Below are positions 1 to 12,509 of a stretch of 64,000 nt of DNA, piece by piece. The notes beneath the pieces are model-generated. The model was given only the letters and a program-made list of their open reading frames with translations. It was not told the DNA's origin and did not search any database. This DNA is from Pontederia crassipes (Eukaryota > Streptophyta > Magnoliopsida > Commelinales > Pontederiaceae): positions 7,409,001-7,473,000 of the forward strand of contig CM060195.1 in NCBI GenBank assembly GCA_030549335.1. Reading direction: 5' to 3'. Each line of letters begins with the position of its first letter. Within the stretch, counting starts at the first letter, position 1. A program made the position numbers and the translations under genes.

Positions 1-2187
1 TGTTGCTCTAATAACTCCAAATTAATCCACACCATGTGGTGAAGACCAATCGAAGACATTACAAGCGCTATGACTTTGATCATACGTTTGACCAAAACTC
101 GGCCAAAATACATGACACATCAGTAAAGAAAAATATAGAATTAACAAAGAAGTACAGAAGGCAATAATTAATTGTGAAAATCAAAAGGTTACTACATGGT
201 CTCAAAATGATAATGTCATAGTGAATACACAGAGTTCATAATGTGGAAAGTAAGGAAAACTAGATAACTAAGACCTTCGGTTCATATGCTTTGTCATCGC
301 CTGCGCATTATCGCAACACGTCAACTCAACACCATTATTGACCTAACCCTGTGGAAATCTAACATAGGGAAGGTAATTTTCTCATAAGCTTTTACGGCCT
401 AGTGGGGAACCAAAAATAATATACAATGAACACTCCAAGTACAATAAATCAGTAAAAATTGATTGGAACATACCTTTACTAAGGAGTTGAGCGTAAGAGT
501 CAATATAATTATATCATGAGAAAAGGGAATCAATAGGTAACGATGAGCAATGTAATCAATGATACATGATAACTTGGAATCAGTAACATACTAAATAATC
601 ATGATGACATGCCATATCAATAACTTGATATGGTAATCTTACTTCTTTTCTTGCAATGCTTAATAACATGTTTAACAATTAGGCCTTTAAATATTCCTCA
701 TCCTTTATTTATTATATGATGTGTCCTTGTTCTTTTATGAGATGCTCCGAGTGAAATGATATAGTCGCGTGCGATGATCAAGTCATGACTAAGAAAGTGA
801 CCCTTATCATAGAAGCACTTGGCTTAAATTGGTGACCCAGTAATTATAAATCCTGAGTCAATGATTCGATGATGGGGATAATCACACGATGACAACACGA
901 AGATTCTCATCTTAAATTAATATAAAATCATATGTCGATAATTAGGTAAAAGTCATATCAGAATTTGAGTGAGATCGGAAAGTTCCAGGTCGAATCATAC
1001 TCAAAAGAAGGAATAAAAAAAGGTTTTAGATGGACATAACCTGGACCGAGTTCTTGGCATGAATCTAGGTCAAGTGTAGGTTTCACTCGGGTTGGACTTG
1101 GGGAAAAGCATCGCACAATGTCGGCGTCAACATGGGACAAACTCGAGCTGGGTTCAATAGAATTCGGGTCGGGTACCAAATGTTGAGAGTGTTGTCGTTC
1201 TGTCATTCGCTAACCCGGGACGGATTCAAAGTGAACTGGGCCGAGTTCCACGGATGCGGGTCGAGTGAAAATACATTGCCCGACCGATTTTTGTATGAGC
1301 CCGAGTTGGGTTCATAGCAATCCGGCTCGGTTAGTTTATTATTAAGGATGTCGAGACTTACACTATGACAAGAATTATAAAATGCATCACATATCCAATA
1401 GAGATGTGACAATCATCATGCAATGATAAATCAGATCATGGCAATCAGCAGATGCAGGCATATGCAGAAGTACAAATTATTACTCAATGCAATCATACAT
1501 GAAAACGATACAAGAAGACAGACAGTACAACAGAATCGATCATTCATTCATTAATAACATATCTTGGGTGTCTTAAACATCACGAAGACATAACTTGAAC
1601 ATGTACCGATCTACATAACTATAGTTACATAACTTGAACATGTACCAATCTACATAACTTGAACATGTACCGATCTACATAACATATCTAGCTAGATCTA
1701 TTTTAGAAAGAGTATACAAGGTGATTTATGGTAGCACCCACCAGTTATCCGAGTTGTTTCTTTGTCGATCCTTCAATCTCAGGGTTGTTGCGCCCCTCTG
1801 TGCGCCTTTGTGTCTGTGGCCCTTCTCCTAGGTGTTCTCCCTCTTAAATTCGGTCAGTAATGTGAGAAAAGTTCGAAAAGGGGAGGGCGTGAGAAAGACG
1901 ATTCTCAGTCCTCCCTTGTGCGAAATGCAGTAAAGATGTTCCGAACTTTTTCCAGTCGTGCATAAAGTTGCAAGAAACAATAGGGCAGCTGATTGTACAG
2001 GGTGATTAGGGTATTATTCCTTTTATTAATGTTCCTTGTTCGAATTTATCTTATCAATTATCATAATCCTCATGTCCCCTCATTTAATGCCAGGTGGTAA
2101 TTATCTCCATAATTTCTAGGGATCTCGACAGTTATGAATGGCTAGTTGTTTCATCTTGGTTTGTTTCCCCCTTTTTTTGGGCGTTAC
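1..2187 (-). repeat. Degenerate Ty3/gypsy LTR (solo or truncated)
   Basis: The segment aligns by eye, block after block, with the LTR at 61159-63071. Shared blocks include the CCAC-TGG-GAAGA-CAATC block near the start, the CCTGTGGAAATC block, the CCTA-TGGGGAACCA block and the GCGACCCTTAT/GCACTTGGCTT block. The right end reads GGGCGTTACA, matching the inverted TGTAACG/CGTTACA ends of the 28-34 kb element's LTRs. Minus orientation is inferred from that element, in which the TGTAA-CCCCCAAA end lies next to the primer-binding site. No primer-binding site, polypurine tract or pol remnant is visible beside it, so it is a solo or truncated LTR. Positions 990-1320 hold a C/G-rich array of CGAGTTGGGTTC-like words. 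Confidence 0.7.
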
Positions 2188-2551
2188 AAATAATTTATTA
2201 TTTTTTTGAACAATTTTTCCTTACCCTTATATTTTAATCACCTCGAATGTATTTATTATATATATAATTAACCAATATATTTGTTTGACTTATTCACACC
2301 ACATGACACGAAGAACAAAAAAGAGCGAGGACAAGGAACAAAAAAGTTAGCATCATTTTGCTTGATTTGATAAATGTGGCCAAGTTGACAACCAAAGTAA
2401 CGATCAGGAATTTTCAGTGGACCTTTCAAACCATTACGTCTAAACTCATGCGACATAATTGGAAAAATGGATAAAATAGATTTAAAGTGTATTCGGTAAA
2501 AATAATATTGTTCATATAATTTTTTTGTTATCCTTTTTTGGTATGAAATTT

Positions 2552-2593
<42 letters not shown>

Positions 2594-4083
2594 ATCGTTC
2601 AAATAAAAGAGTAAAATATTTTTTTCTATCAATCTCACATGGTTAATTATTTTTCTAATACTATTTACAGTAATGAGACAAAAAAGAAACAAACAAAGCT
2701 CCACTCTATTAAGAAAAAAATAATTGTGCTACCTCTTTTAAGAGATAACACTATCAAATGCATATCTCATTATCATTCAATTTATAATGAAAGATTGATC
2801 GAAAAATATTCAATTGATAAATCAATCATACATTATAAATCTAACGGTGATGGATGAATGTATGATGGAAAATATTGAACAAAATTTAGGAAAAAAATAT
2901 TGTTTAAGGAGTAGCACTATTAACACTTACTCATCATAATTTGATTTGTGATGAACGATTGATAAAAAAATTAAATTAATTGTTTATCCATCCATTACGA
3001 ATCTAAGATGGATGGACGTCTATACTATTTCTTAAGAAGATAAGAGGAAGAGGAAGTGGCACCTCTTCCTCTTTGTGTGCGTGCTCGACACACAGAGGAC
3101 AGGGTGATCACTCCCTTTCGCTCTCCTCTCTTGCACCGGAGAAGAGGGGGGGGAGGAGGCAACTCTCAACTCCCTTCAATCTATTTTAATTTTTTATATT
3201 TTAATTTTTTAAAATAATATATCATATTGAATGACACGTGGACAGGTCAGGCTATACAAACCTTCGTACTTATGAAAAAGGAGAGGCTATTAGTTTTATT
3301 TAGAATTTAAATGTGTTCCCAAAACTTACTTGCATGCACTTTTGCATTGGCAATTCCGGAATTTATTAATTGTTTAATGACAGAGGTAAGAAACTACAGT
3401 TGTACTCCATTTTATACCCTACTCCAACTTCTAATTTTATCCTCTTAACTTGTAATAAGTTGGGTAAAAATACTACGTGTTAATTCTCATGCAGATATAA
3501 ACAAATTTAATGGGAAAAAAGAAAAAAAATTAATAGGGGCGATAGCGGGTCAAATATCAAGACTCGATCAAAAATGTCTTGGATGGAATCGTCGGGTTAG
3601 ACTTTTAGTTGGTTAAAAAAATAAATATAAGAAAGTTCCCATTATTTTCTTTAATATTTTAATAAAATTAAGAATAATATATGCTGAAAATAAAGTACAT
3701 AATATTAAGAATGAATAAATATTAGCTTATTTTTTGGATGGAATATCTTTGTTAGATGTCCCGTATAGTTTGCTATCGTTTGATGAACTGGACCTTGTGA
3801 TTTGTGAGGTGCGTGCCGAGATGGCTAATAACTACAGAGGTGCTATTTATGGATCCAAGCAAAAACAAAATTTATATCCATAAAACATAAAAATGTATAG
3901 ACTGAATGCCATGAGGCAAGAAATATTATTTTCTGGGAAATTATTATAATAGCTAGCAGTGGCAAAAATAAAAAAGTAATTAGTTTATGCATAGTTCGCC
4001 TCAACCTCTTAAATATCAATGTTATGTCAATTTTGAATGTTCTTCAACTAACTATTCAGCATCATGCTTGTTGATAATTACGC
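2188..4083. other. Intergenic AT-rich spacer
   Basis: No gene is seen. It holds a (TA)n tract at about 2566-2591. A short inverted repeat lies at about 3040-3075 (GAGGAAGAGG against CCTCTTCCTC). Related stretches around 2770-2860 and 2940-3015 share CATCCATTACGA/ATCTAA words and look like a decayed small DNA element. The right part contains the 3' flank of the ArgJ gene, which is read leftwards. Confidence 0.5.
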
Positions 4084-7000
4084 TTATGTGGTGTACTCGG
4101 CGTTTATTTTGACGTAATCGTAACTCAAATCACAACCCCACGCCTTCCCGTGTCCCTGGCCACTTCCTGTTAAATCAACAGCACAAACCAAATAAGAAAA
4201 AGAAGAACAGGAGGTTCTAAAGCAAAAGGAACAGGGAAGCAAAAAAAAGAAAACACATTTGACATAAAAGGAAATCTAGTTTTGGCAAGGAAAAATATAT
4301 GATGACAATTTTCGGCAAAATTTGTCAAAAAGTGTTGTTCTTTGGCAAAATGCCTTGTTGACTATTGACAACCCAAGAAACATTCGTCCGGATTCCTGAG
4401 ACACCGGTTAGCATCGACTTGATTGCCAATGCAATTCTAATGAAATAATTACTGTGGATTAATGCAGTTGGGAAAAGATAACCTAACCAAACTGGTGAAT
4501 ACCTCAGGGATTCCATAAGTTGTAAGCCTTGTAGCTCATTTTGCTTATTAAATGGATGGATATATTAATATCATACCCTGTTTGACTAAACTTACAAATA
4601 GCTCATAAGTCAACTTGAAAATATTAACTTGATAATATGATTGATAAGGAGATATCAAATCTAAGTAAAAAGAGAATCGTTTAGTTTTTTTTCTAAAGCA
4701 ATAAGTTAATTAGTTTGATCATAACTAACTAATTATTATTAATCTTAGTAGTATTATTCAAAGGTGTAACTGTTTATCTTTAAAAATAAGTTTCAACCTA
4801 TAAATTACTTATTAGCACTTAAATTATAACCAAACGGACCCTAGCCATAATTATGCTTCAAGGATTTACCGATTGATATATAAATTTCAATGGTCCCATG
4901 ACATTCTCCTGCCAGCCTGAGATATTCACTGGCCGCATTCCTGAGAGGAAACTACGTTGTCAGTGAAAATGTGGAATTCCTGATGTATTCAGAGGAACAA
5001 TGCGAAAGAAACTTTGCAACTTGTTAACAATACAAGCACTAAAAAGCTAAACTCAAATAATTATTTACTGTTATCTAACAAACCTGTCAAATGGCAGTGG
5101 CTGCCCACATTTCATAAGTGGAATATCGCCCAGAGATATGTCAAGATTATTCGGACTGAACCGGATGCCCGCATAACCAACAGCACAAGCAATTCTTCCC
5201 CAGTTGGGATCTCTACCATATATCGCAGCCTGATGTAATCATTAAATCTCAATACATCATTTTGTTTAGTTGAATAGAAAATTTTTATCGAGAGTGCAAT
5301 TTTTTTGAGAGATTTTAGATTTCTGCAAGTGACAAGATCATAAACTTAAATGACAACTCACTTTTACAAGTGAAGAGGATGCTACGGAGCGTGCAACCTT
5401 CGCGGCTTCTGCCTCTTCATTGGCGCCTGACACTCTCACCTGCAGATAATGTATACTTTTGATGGAACACATGAGGAAAACACCATGTAAAAATAGCACA
5501 AGCATCACCATACAGAACCTCGATTAAACATGTTGCACCTTCACCATCCCAAGCTATAGACTTTGCAAGACCTTGCATCACCTGAAAGAGGAAGACGTTC
5601 AACACAGCAGCAAATTGACATAAACACAATTTGCAAGCAAAAGCATGACTAACTGCAAAGTGCAAATTGTAATTTGCTAGATGACATTATTAAAGGAAAG
5701 AATATTAGAATCAGAGAACTTTGTTCTCGTTATCAATTGCAAAACTAAAAAAACAGATTGTAGGATCCACATAGTTCCTTCTAAAAAAAAAAGATCCACA
5801 TAGTTCATATAAATGTTGTTAGACAGACACCAATCTAGAGATCTCCGGTTCAAGTCGGAGCGATCAAACCAATTAAACCAGACAGTTGATCAAATTAAAA
5901 TACATGACACACATATTTTAAGTTTTTCTTATTTCACATCTTTAAACATTGAGAAATATGAGAGGGTGAGATGACCTGTTAGATCAATTTGTTTTTAATT
6001 CCATAAGGTATTTAAACATTCATAACTAATCAGGGAGGGAGAGCAAGAGAGGCCAATGTCACGCTGATCCCACATGTAAGTTTTTAGTTTCATATAAGCA
6101 TTGAGTAAATCATAGGTAGGGAAAAAAGGAAAATTTTGGTCCCACATTATAAATGTTGGATTTCACATAAGCATGCCTATCCATAAGTAGCAACATAAGT
6201 TTGGTTACTTAGCTGAATAGAATGAAGTGGCCCAATAAAAAAATTGGCCAAACAAAATGAGGAAAAATTGAATCAGCAGGGTCTGAAAGATAGGCCGATT
6301 CTGATTGGTTCTGGTCGGTCCAAAATGGTTACAGGATGAAAGCCTTGGCACAACTCCTAGTGATCCAAACCCACCCAACAGACTGGGTGACAGTTGGACC
6401 AGTTGACCCAGTTTGTCAGGTCTGGTCTAAACAAACATTGTCCATATGACTGATAACTATTTAAACAAATTCTGGTAATTGACTATTGAATATTGACTAC
6501 ATTGAAGAAACAGAATACTGCATATGACTCACTGCATCTAGGGAAGCCTGAAGTTGATGAGCTTCATTACTGCCAAGAGAAGAGATCTCATTCATTCTCG
6601 ACAGGCCGCTAGCCAAAGCAATAACACAATCATTGGTGCTGGTATCTCCATCAACCTTCAATTACATCATCAAAGAACAACGTTAATTGTTATTAATAGG
6701 TTAACCATTTGCACAATAATGAAAGTTGTCTTAAAAACATTGTGTTCTCGATCAGCATGAAATGATATAAAACTCTATTAAAAACATTTTGTTTAAGAGA
6801 ATACCCTCTTGAAAACTAGCAGATAAAGAAAACATCCAGTAATGGTGAGCCTTGTGGCAACAATAAAGTTACCCTTTTCTTTTAGGGTAAACAATAAAGT
6901 TACCCTTGGTGACTAAGAGATCAATGATTAGAGGTTTGAAAACAACTTCTTTAAGGAAATAGGAGGAAAACTGCTACACTATGCATATCCATGCTATTCC

Positions 7001-10000
7001 CACTAGCCCAGAGCACTTCCATGATTTGTCTTAGCATAAATAGCATACAATGGTTGAAAACTCCTGAAATTTCAGTAAATCTAAACCTGGCGAGAATAAG
7101 GACTAGGCACCTACCGTAATTTGGTTAAAACTTCTATTAACTGATATCTTCACCATTTCTCTCCAAACGTTACTTGTAACCAAAGCATCAGTTGTTACAA
7201 CCTGTAAGATCAGTTAATAAACTTTCAATCAATTGACTTCTTAGAATGTGTGTGCACATGCAGTATCACAACAAAGAAAAGGGTGGATGAAGGGAGGGAG
7301 GGAGAGAGAGGTACACCAAGCATGGTTGCCATATTTGGATGAATCATTCCAGACCCTTTTGCCATTCCTCCAATTCTTATCGGAACTCCACCAACCTTAC
7401 CCATTCAAAAAGTCATCAATCATCTATGATCAACTAACTTGTAGGAAACAACAATACGAGAATAAATATCAATAAGGAACGCTCAAGACTTAAATGGAAG
7501 TCATTACATCCATTGAAAGAAGAAATAAATCATACCTCGGTCTCAATGGCTACACTCTTGCTCACCAGGTCAGTTGTGGTAATTGCAACAGCTGCAGAAT
7601 CACCACTGCACACATAAATAAGTCATCAAATGCCTAGTCATAGGAATTGTTCTTTGGAATTGGGATATATATAACCTACAATTCAGAAAGCCAGAATAAT
7701 ACACTTATTATTCAGTGCCTCTTTTTTCCTGAGAGGGTTATTCAATGCCTCTTAGATGCAACAAATATGAAAAATAATTTTACAGACTGTTACATTTGAA
7801 AAGATGAGTTCAAGTACGGTGATACGAAACAGAGAAAAACTTAAATACATGCATCTAACAAAGGAAAGTGCAAACAATATTTGAGTTTTTTAAATACTTG
7901 CAAATACCCATGTCCATATGAGATCAACAACTTATGAAGCCAATGTCATAGAGCAGTCTTCTTCAAATGTCAAAGTACGACGGCTATTCACATTCAGATG
8001 TAAGAGATACTTTCATCCCATCCTAATTCCAAGGCGTTCCTGTTATGAAATTACCATTTTGCTCTTTTCGTCTTTAAGTTCTCCAAAATTATCACCTTGC
8101 ATTTTTTGTGTGCAATTTTCCAAATAAATGCAGAGCATACTGCAGCCATCAAGGGTTTCAGTTACTGGATTAGATCAACTTCTTTAAAGCAGGCCCTGAC
8201 ATAACTCCTGACTCAGACAAATTAACGCATCTTTGTATATCATATGAAATCCAAAATCAAGTAATAGTTTATGATAACAGGAAGTGAAGTTCATATGCAC
8301 ATAATGGTGCAGAAAAAATACCACAAACAGAAGTTCTGTGTCTGATTTTAGATATAAAAATGAAAAATACCCATGGACTGCTGATGATAAAGAGCCAACA
8401 AGTCTTGGAAGTGACTTAATAAGAGCATCCTGCATATGCATGTATGACAAGGATATTTAGAGAACAACAGAATGACAAGGTATCATTAGAAAAAAAGAAT
8501 TGCAAAGACCGACTATTGGGCCGAAGTATGCCAGCACTAGATTAGGGTACATCACATCTTATGAAAGTAAAAAAGAATCATGTATGGAGCATAATTGATC
8601 ACATATTTCACTATACCTTTTTAATCCTTTGTCCAATAACACCAGTGGACTGAATCAACACGGATTCTGATTTCACATGGAGAAGCTACAAAGCCAAATG
8701 ATGAACACAATTGAATGTTATTGGAATACTAAGTCAGCAGGAAAGGGTAATGTTTTAATATTGAAGAACCTCAGCAAGAGCATTTGCACACTCTACAGTA
8801 TCCTGGTAACCAGCATCCCCCTGTCACATGATGTAAGTTTCTCTTAACTGCATGGTCCTCAGGAGTATGATCTGAGTCAACTATAAATTTTGACAGGCAT
8901 TATGGATAAACAACAACAATAACAACAAAGCCTTATCCCACTAGGTGGGGTCGGCTACATGGATCATACGACTTCGTTGATCCATGTTCATGAGATTCGA
9001 CAGGGTTTTACGCTGGCTGTCGGGGCCTAACACAACCCTCCTCCTTTATCCGGGCTTGGGACCGGCTATAAAACATAGGCATTATGGATAAAAAAGGATC
9101 CAATAATTGTACTCACTGTAGCAGCATTAGCTTGACCAGCATTCGTTAATACAGCACGTGCCTGAAATAGGAGAAAACCAGGTTGAGTGGCACCTTAATA
9201 TAGGGTTGTTTACCGGGTTGGGTTGACCCGAATGAGCTGACAATCCAAACCAATCCAATCTCAATGAGGCTGGTTTGAGTCCTCAAAACCTGACCACCAA
9301 TGGGTCGGCTATGGGTTTCAATTTTTCAAAATGGATCATTCTGATCCAATCCGATGACCCAAGAAATTATTTTATTTCAATTTACAAATGAACTGATTTT
9401 CATTCAATTTGAAGTTCAAATTATTACAAAATCAAAGTATATTAAAATAAAATATTTTATATGTATGAAAATTATTTCGAGGTTGAAAAGAATTTATATT
9501 CTTAATTTTGAAAGATTATAATTATAATATGAAAAATTATTAAAGAAAAGCAAAAAAAAAGACACAAACTGATTATCTGAACCGAAGCAACCTTACCCAA
9601 TGAGGTTTGAATTGAGTCGGATTTGATGATCTTTTTTTACCTCATCCGACCCAACAAATCTTGATCAAGTTGGGTCAGAATTAGGTTCATGGTGGGTCAA
9701 ACAGGACATATGAATACCCCTACCTTAATGAAATTGCAAAACTGATAAATCTCTTGGAGTCAGATAAATTCTTAGATACCAACAAGAATTGACTTGGTTG
9801 ATAAACGGACTGATTTAAAGGTTGAGATGACGGGGAAGTAGCCTTCAACCCCAAACCCTAAAAAGATAATTAGCAGAAGAGATAATCTTTTAACGTTCTA
9901 GAGTCTAGACCATCAGCCAGATTAGTTGGCCCTAACACTGGCGGAGCAATCAGAAAGAATGAATTCCTAAATAAGAAAAACTAAACTATCACAATGGGCG

Positions 10001-11681
10001 AATGATGACAATATAATAGGATTCTTAGTCATATATCATTTTGGTTTGTATCAATTACTAACTTTATGTAGCCTTTACGATCTAGATATTGAATCAACAT
10101 TGATAGAAATTTACGCACCATATCTGAAGTATCTAGTACATTTTTGCAGTAGATAACTGGTGCAGCTGCAACTATATTTGTAGTAAAAGATCCTATTACA
10201 ATGAGAAAGAACGTAGTCATGTTCCATGCCAAGATTGATACAATAGAATTTAATGCAATATGGGATTACATAAAGAGTTTATAAATATTGGTCAAGTTTA
10301 GAGTTAACCTGCAGCGGTGGCATCAACATCACAGGCCACAAGGGCAAGATCAGGTTTCTCTCCTTTCGCCCTTAGCCCTCCATAAATTCCTGTGGCCTTA
10401 AACCCTTCCGCAGCAGTAACACCACCTTGTATCTGGAGACCATGTTGAAGCTAGAGACTAAGAAAAATGTCGTGATACAAATAACTTCAGTTAACTTATA
10501 TCATTCTGATAGTTGCACCTATTTTAATACATCCAAGTTACAACCAAACATGAGATGACCAAAATGATCCAGGGACTAGGAAAATGCCATCATATAGATA
10601 CAACAACAACAACAAAGCCTTATCCCACTAGGTGGGGTCGGCTACATGGATCATACGACGCCATTCCGCATTTGTTGATCCATGTTCATGCGATTCGACA
10701 GGGTTTTACGCTGGCTGTCGGGGCCTAACACAACCCTCCTCTTTTATCCGGGCTCCATCATACAGATAACTTAACTTATATTTTCTATCTATTTGAACAC
10801 TTACAAGTAACAAACAAACATGACATGCCAATACTTCAACTATCGAGGCAATAATTGTGAACTATAAATGCTAATGTACCTTCCCTACTCCACATATTTT
10901 TCTCTTGATTAAGCCAAATTAAGTTCTACCCTTTTGATCAAGTGGCATATGGTCTTAAGCCAAATTTCACTATGCAGAGGAACATTTGCATAACTTCACG
11001 CACCAGAAGTTAGAGCTTGTTTGAATACTCTGTAAAATTATCAGAACGGTTCAGTTCAATGCTTTTAATTTCTTTCTATCTGATGTTTGGCAGACAATTT
11101 GACAAGTTAGAAACCTCTGTTTCGGTTTCATTACATTGTTAATAAAAATAAACACATACCTCTGTGTTATCAGTTTAATGAAGCAACTCATTCTTTGTGT
11201 CTCATAATTTATAATTCTTAAATGAAATTCTAGACACCCAAACATGCCTAGTCTATTGAACATATGAAATTTGTTCTTTCACAATGTACGGAATCAAGAT
11301 TACAAATTTCTTAGTGGAATGAAAAATATCAAATTTTGACAAGAAAACAAGAAGGACGAACAAATGACCAGAATATTTGAGGGAGATGCAACTCGCCTGC
11401 TTCCACGGACCACCGGGAAGAAGAATCGGCGCTGCAGGGATGCACTCCGACATTGTCTGTGTCTCAGCCCTTACAGATGCCAAAGCACCGGTCCGACGCA
11501 ACGAGAAACCATTGAACTTCGAGCTCCGGACCTACAGGAGTCCAAAAGGAGGAGAGCATGGCAATAAGAAAACGCGACGCAGGGCGGAGAGAAAAGGCAC
11601 AAAGGCAGGGTTATCATCCACCTCTTTCGGACTGAAACTGGGAACACGAACAAATGTGCCCTGGTGGACAGCGAGAGCCAT
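4084..11681 (-). CDS. ARGJ: Arginine biosynthesis bifunctional protein ArgJ (glutamate/ornithine N-acetyltransferase), chloroplast
   Basis: ArgJ moves the acetyl group of N2-acetylornithine to glutamate, and can also acetylate glutamate from acetyl-CoA, in the plastid arginine pathway. Seventeen exons, read right to left, join in frame to 472 aa plus stop: 11622-11681, 11397-11531, 10309-10432, 10119-10192, 9117-9161, 8770-8820, 8617-8685, 8371-8429, 7536-7605, 7315-7395, 7115-7201, 6533-6655, 5519-5581, 5362-5439, 5084-5229, 4870-4940, 4084-4166. About 50 N-terminal residues, rich in Ser, Arg and Ala, look like a transit peptide. Family motifs follow in order: [52 protein letters not shown] (containing the Thr that is both autocleavage site and nucleophile), [35 protein letters not shown], and the C-terminus [19 protein letters not shown]. 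Intron 2 appears to use a GC donor. Length and motifs match intact plant ArgJ. Introns carry a hAT MITE and two SINEs. Confidence 0.97.
8911..9076 (-). mobile_element. SINE, Au-like family, copy A (in ArgJ intron)
   Basis: This is a tRNA-derived-type short element in minus orientation, ending in (TTG)n (seen here as CAACAACAAT...). It is flanked by perfect 16-bp target-site duplications, AGGCATTATGGATAAA, at 8895-8910 and 9077-9092. Read on the minus strand it has a box A-like GGTTGTGTTAGGC and a box B-like GTCGAATCTC. The CCCACTAGGTGGGGTCGGC block is the widespread plant Au-SINE-type signature as I recall it. The perfect duplication implies fairly recent insertion. Confidence 0.8.
9201..9722. 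mobile_element. hAT-type MITE in ArgJ intron
   Basis: About 520 bp without coding capacity. Both ends are rich in GGGTTGGGTTGACCC-like and GGGTCAAA-like words. The ends read TAGGG-TGTTTAC and, inverted, TAGGGGTATTCAT. They are flanked by near-identical 8-bp repeats CCTTAATA (9193-9200) and CCTTAATG (9723-9730). Eight-base duplications with TAGGG ends fit the hAT superfamily. Confidence 0.6.
10601..10754 (-). mobile_element. SINE, Au-like family, copy B (in ArgJ intron)
   Basis: A second copy of the 8.9-kb SINE, in the same minus orientation, with a (CAA)n end. It is flanked by CCATCATATAGATA (10587-10600) and CCATCATACAGATA (10755-10768), a 14-bp target-site duplication with one mismatch. 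It lacks the final GGACCGGC segment of copy A, so its 5' end is slightly truncated. Confidence 0.8.
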
Positions 11682-11898
11682 CGGAGCGGAAGCTGCTTTC
11701 AGATTTGGAGTAGAAGAGAGGAGATGGTATGTGTTTTGCTCCGCGGCGGCGGCCGTCTCTCTTTTTTTTTTTATGTCATGGCTCTGTTACATTATTATAA
11801 CGACGACATCAGGAGATCCGTTATGATGAATGATAATATAGCCACACGATACGTGCACATCAAAACCATATAACGGATATTTATAAGTGTGTTACTTA

Positions 11899-12506
11899 GG
11901 GGTTGGTTTGCAATGGGACTTAAGTTCCAACTAAGTTATAGTTTTAGTTGTGTTTGGATGGAGTGAAATTTGATGATAAAAAATAAGGTAGTTGATGTGA
12001 TAGAAAAAAAAAGTAGATGTAGTGGGTTAATTTTTTTTGAGTTTTGAAATAAAAATTGATATTATAAATATAAAATAAAATATTGTTAATAAATAAAAAT
12101 AAAAGTAAAAATTCAAAAAAAATTGTTAAAAATAAATTATTTAAATATAAAAAATTGGTTTTTTAATAAATTATATGTAATAAAATATTAATTTTTAAAT
12201 GAAATAATAAGTAAGAAATAATATTATATTAATATGTTATAATAAATAATTTATATTTAATAAATAAATTATTTTATAAGTTATACGTGAGTGTGAGAAA
12301 AAATAAAAAGAAATAAATGAATAAATGAAATCGAAAAAAAAAACTAACACGTCAACTTCAAAAAACAAAACAAAACAAAACTTGCTACAGTAAGGAAGGA
12401 AAAAAAGGGGTCACGTGACCCTTTTGTTCGGAACCTGGTTCTGTCTTCAATTCCGCTGACGTTTGGCGGAATCGGTTGAAACTAGCGCCAGTTGCCAAAC
12501 ATGCCC
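11899..12506. mobile_element. PIF/Harbinger (Tourist)-like MITE
   Basis: About 608 bp with terminal inverted repeats GGGGTTGGTTTGCAA and, inverted, GGGCATGTTTGGCAA. It is flanked on both sides by the 3-bp target duplication TTA (11896-11898 and 12507-12509), the usual PIF/Harbinger preference. The core is very AT-rich and has no reading frame. A related AT-rich core occurs near 46050-46330. The element sits about 220 bp upstream of the ArgJ start codon, so it may touch that promoter. Confidence 0.65.
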
Positions 12507-12509
12507 TTA

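Noticed and set aside
4325..4516. A 63-codon minus-strand frame
   Set aside because: It lies in the last ArgJ intron between two phase-matched exons.
11377..11826. A 149-codon plus-strand frame
   Set aside because: It is antisense to the first two ArgJ exons, which join in phase and encode a plausible transit peptide.
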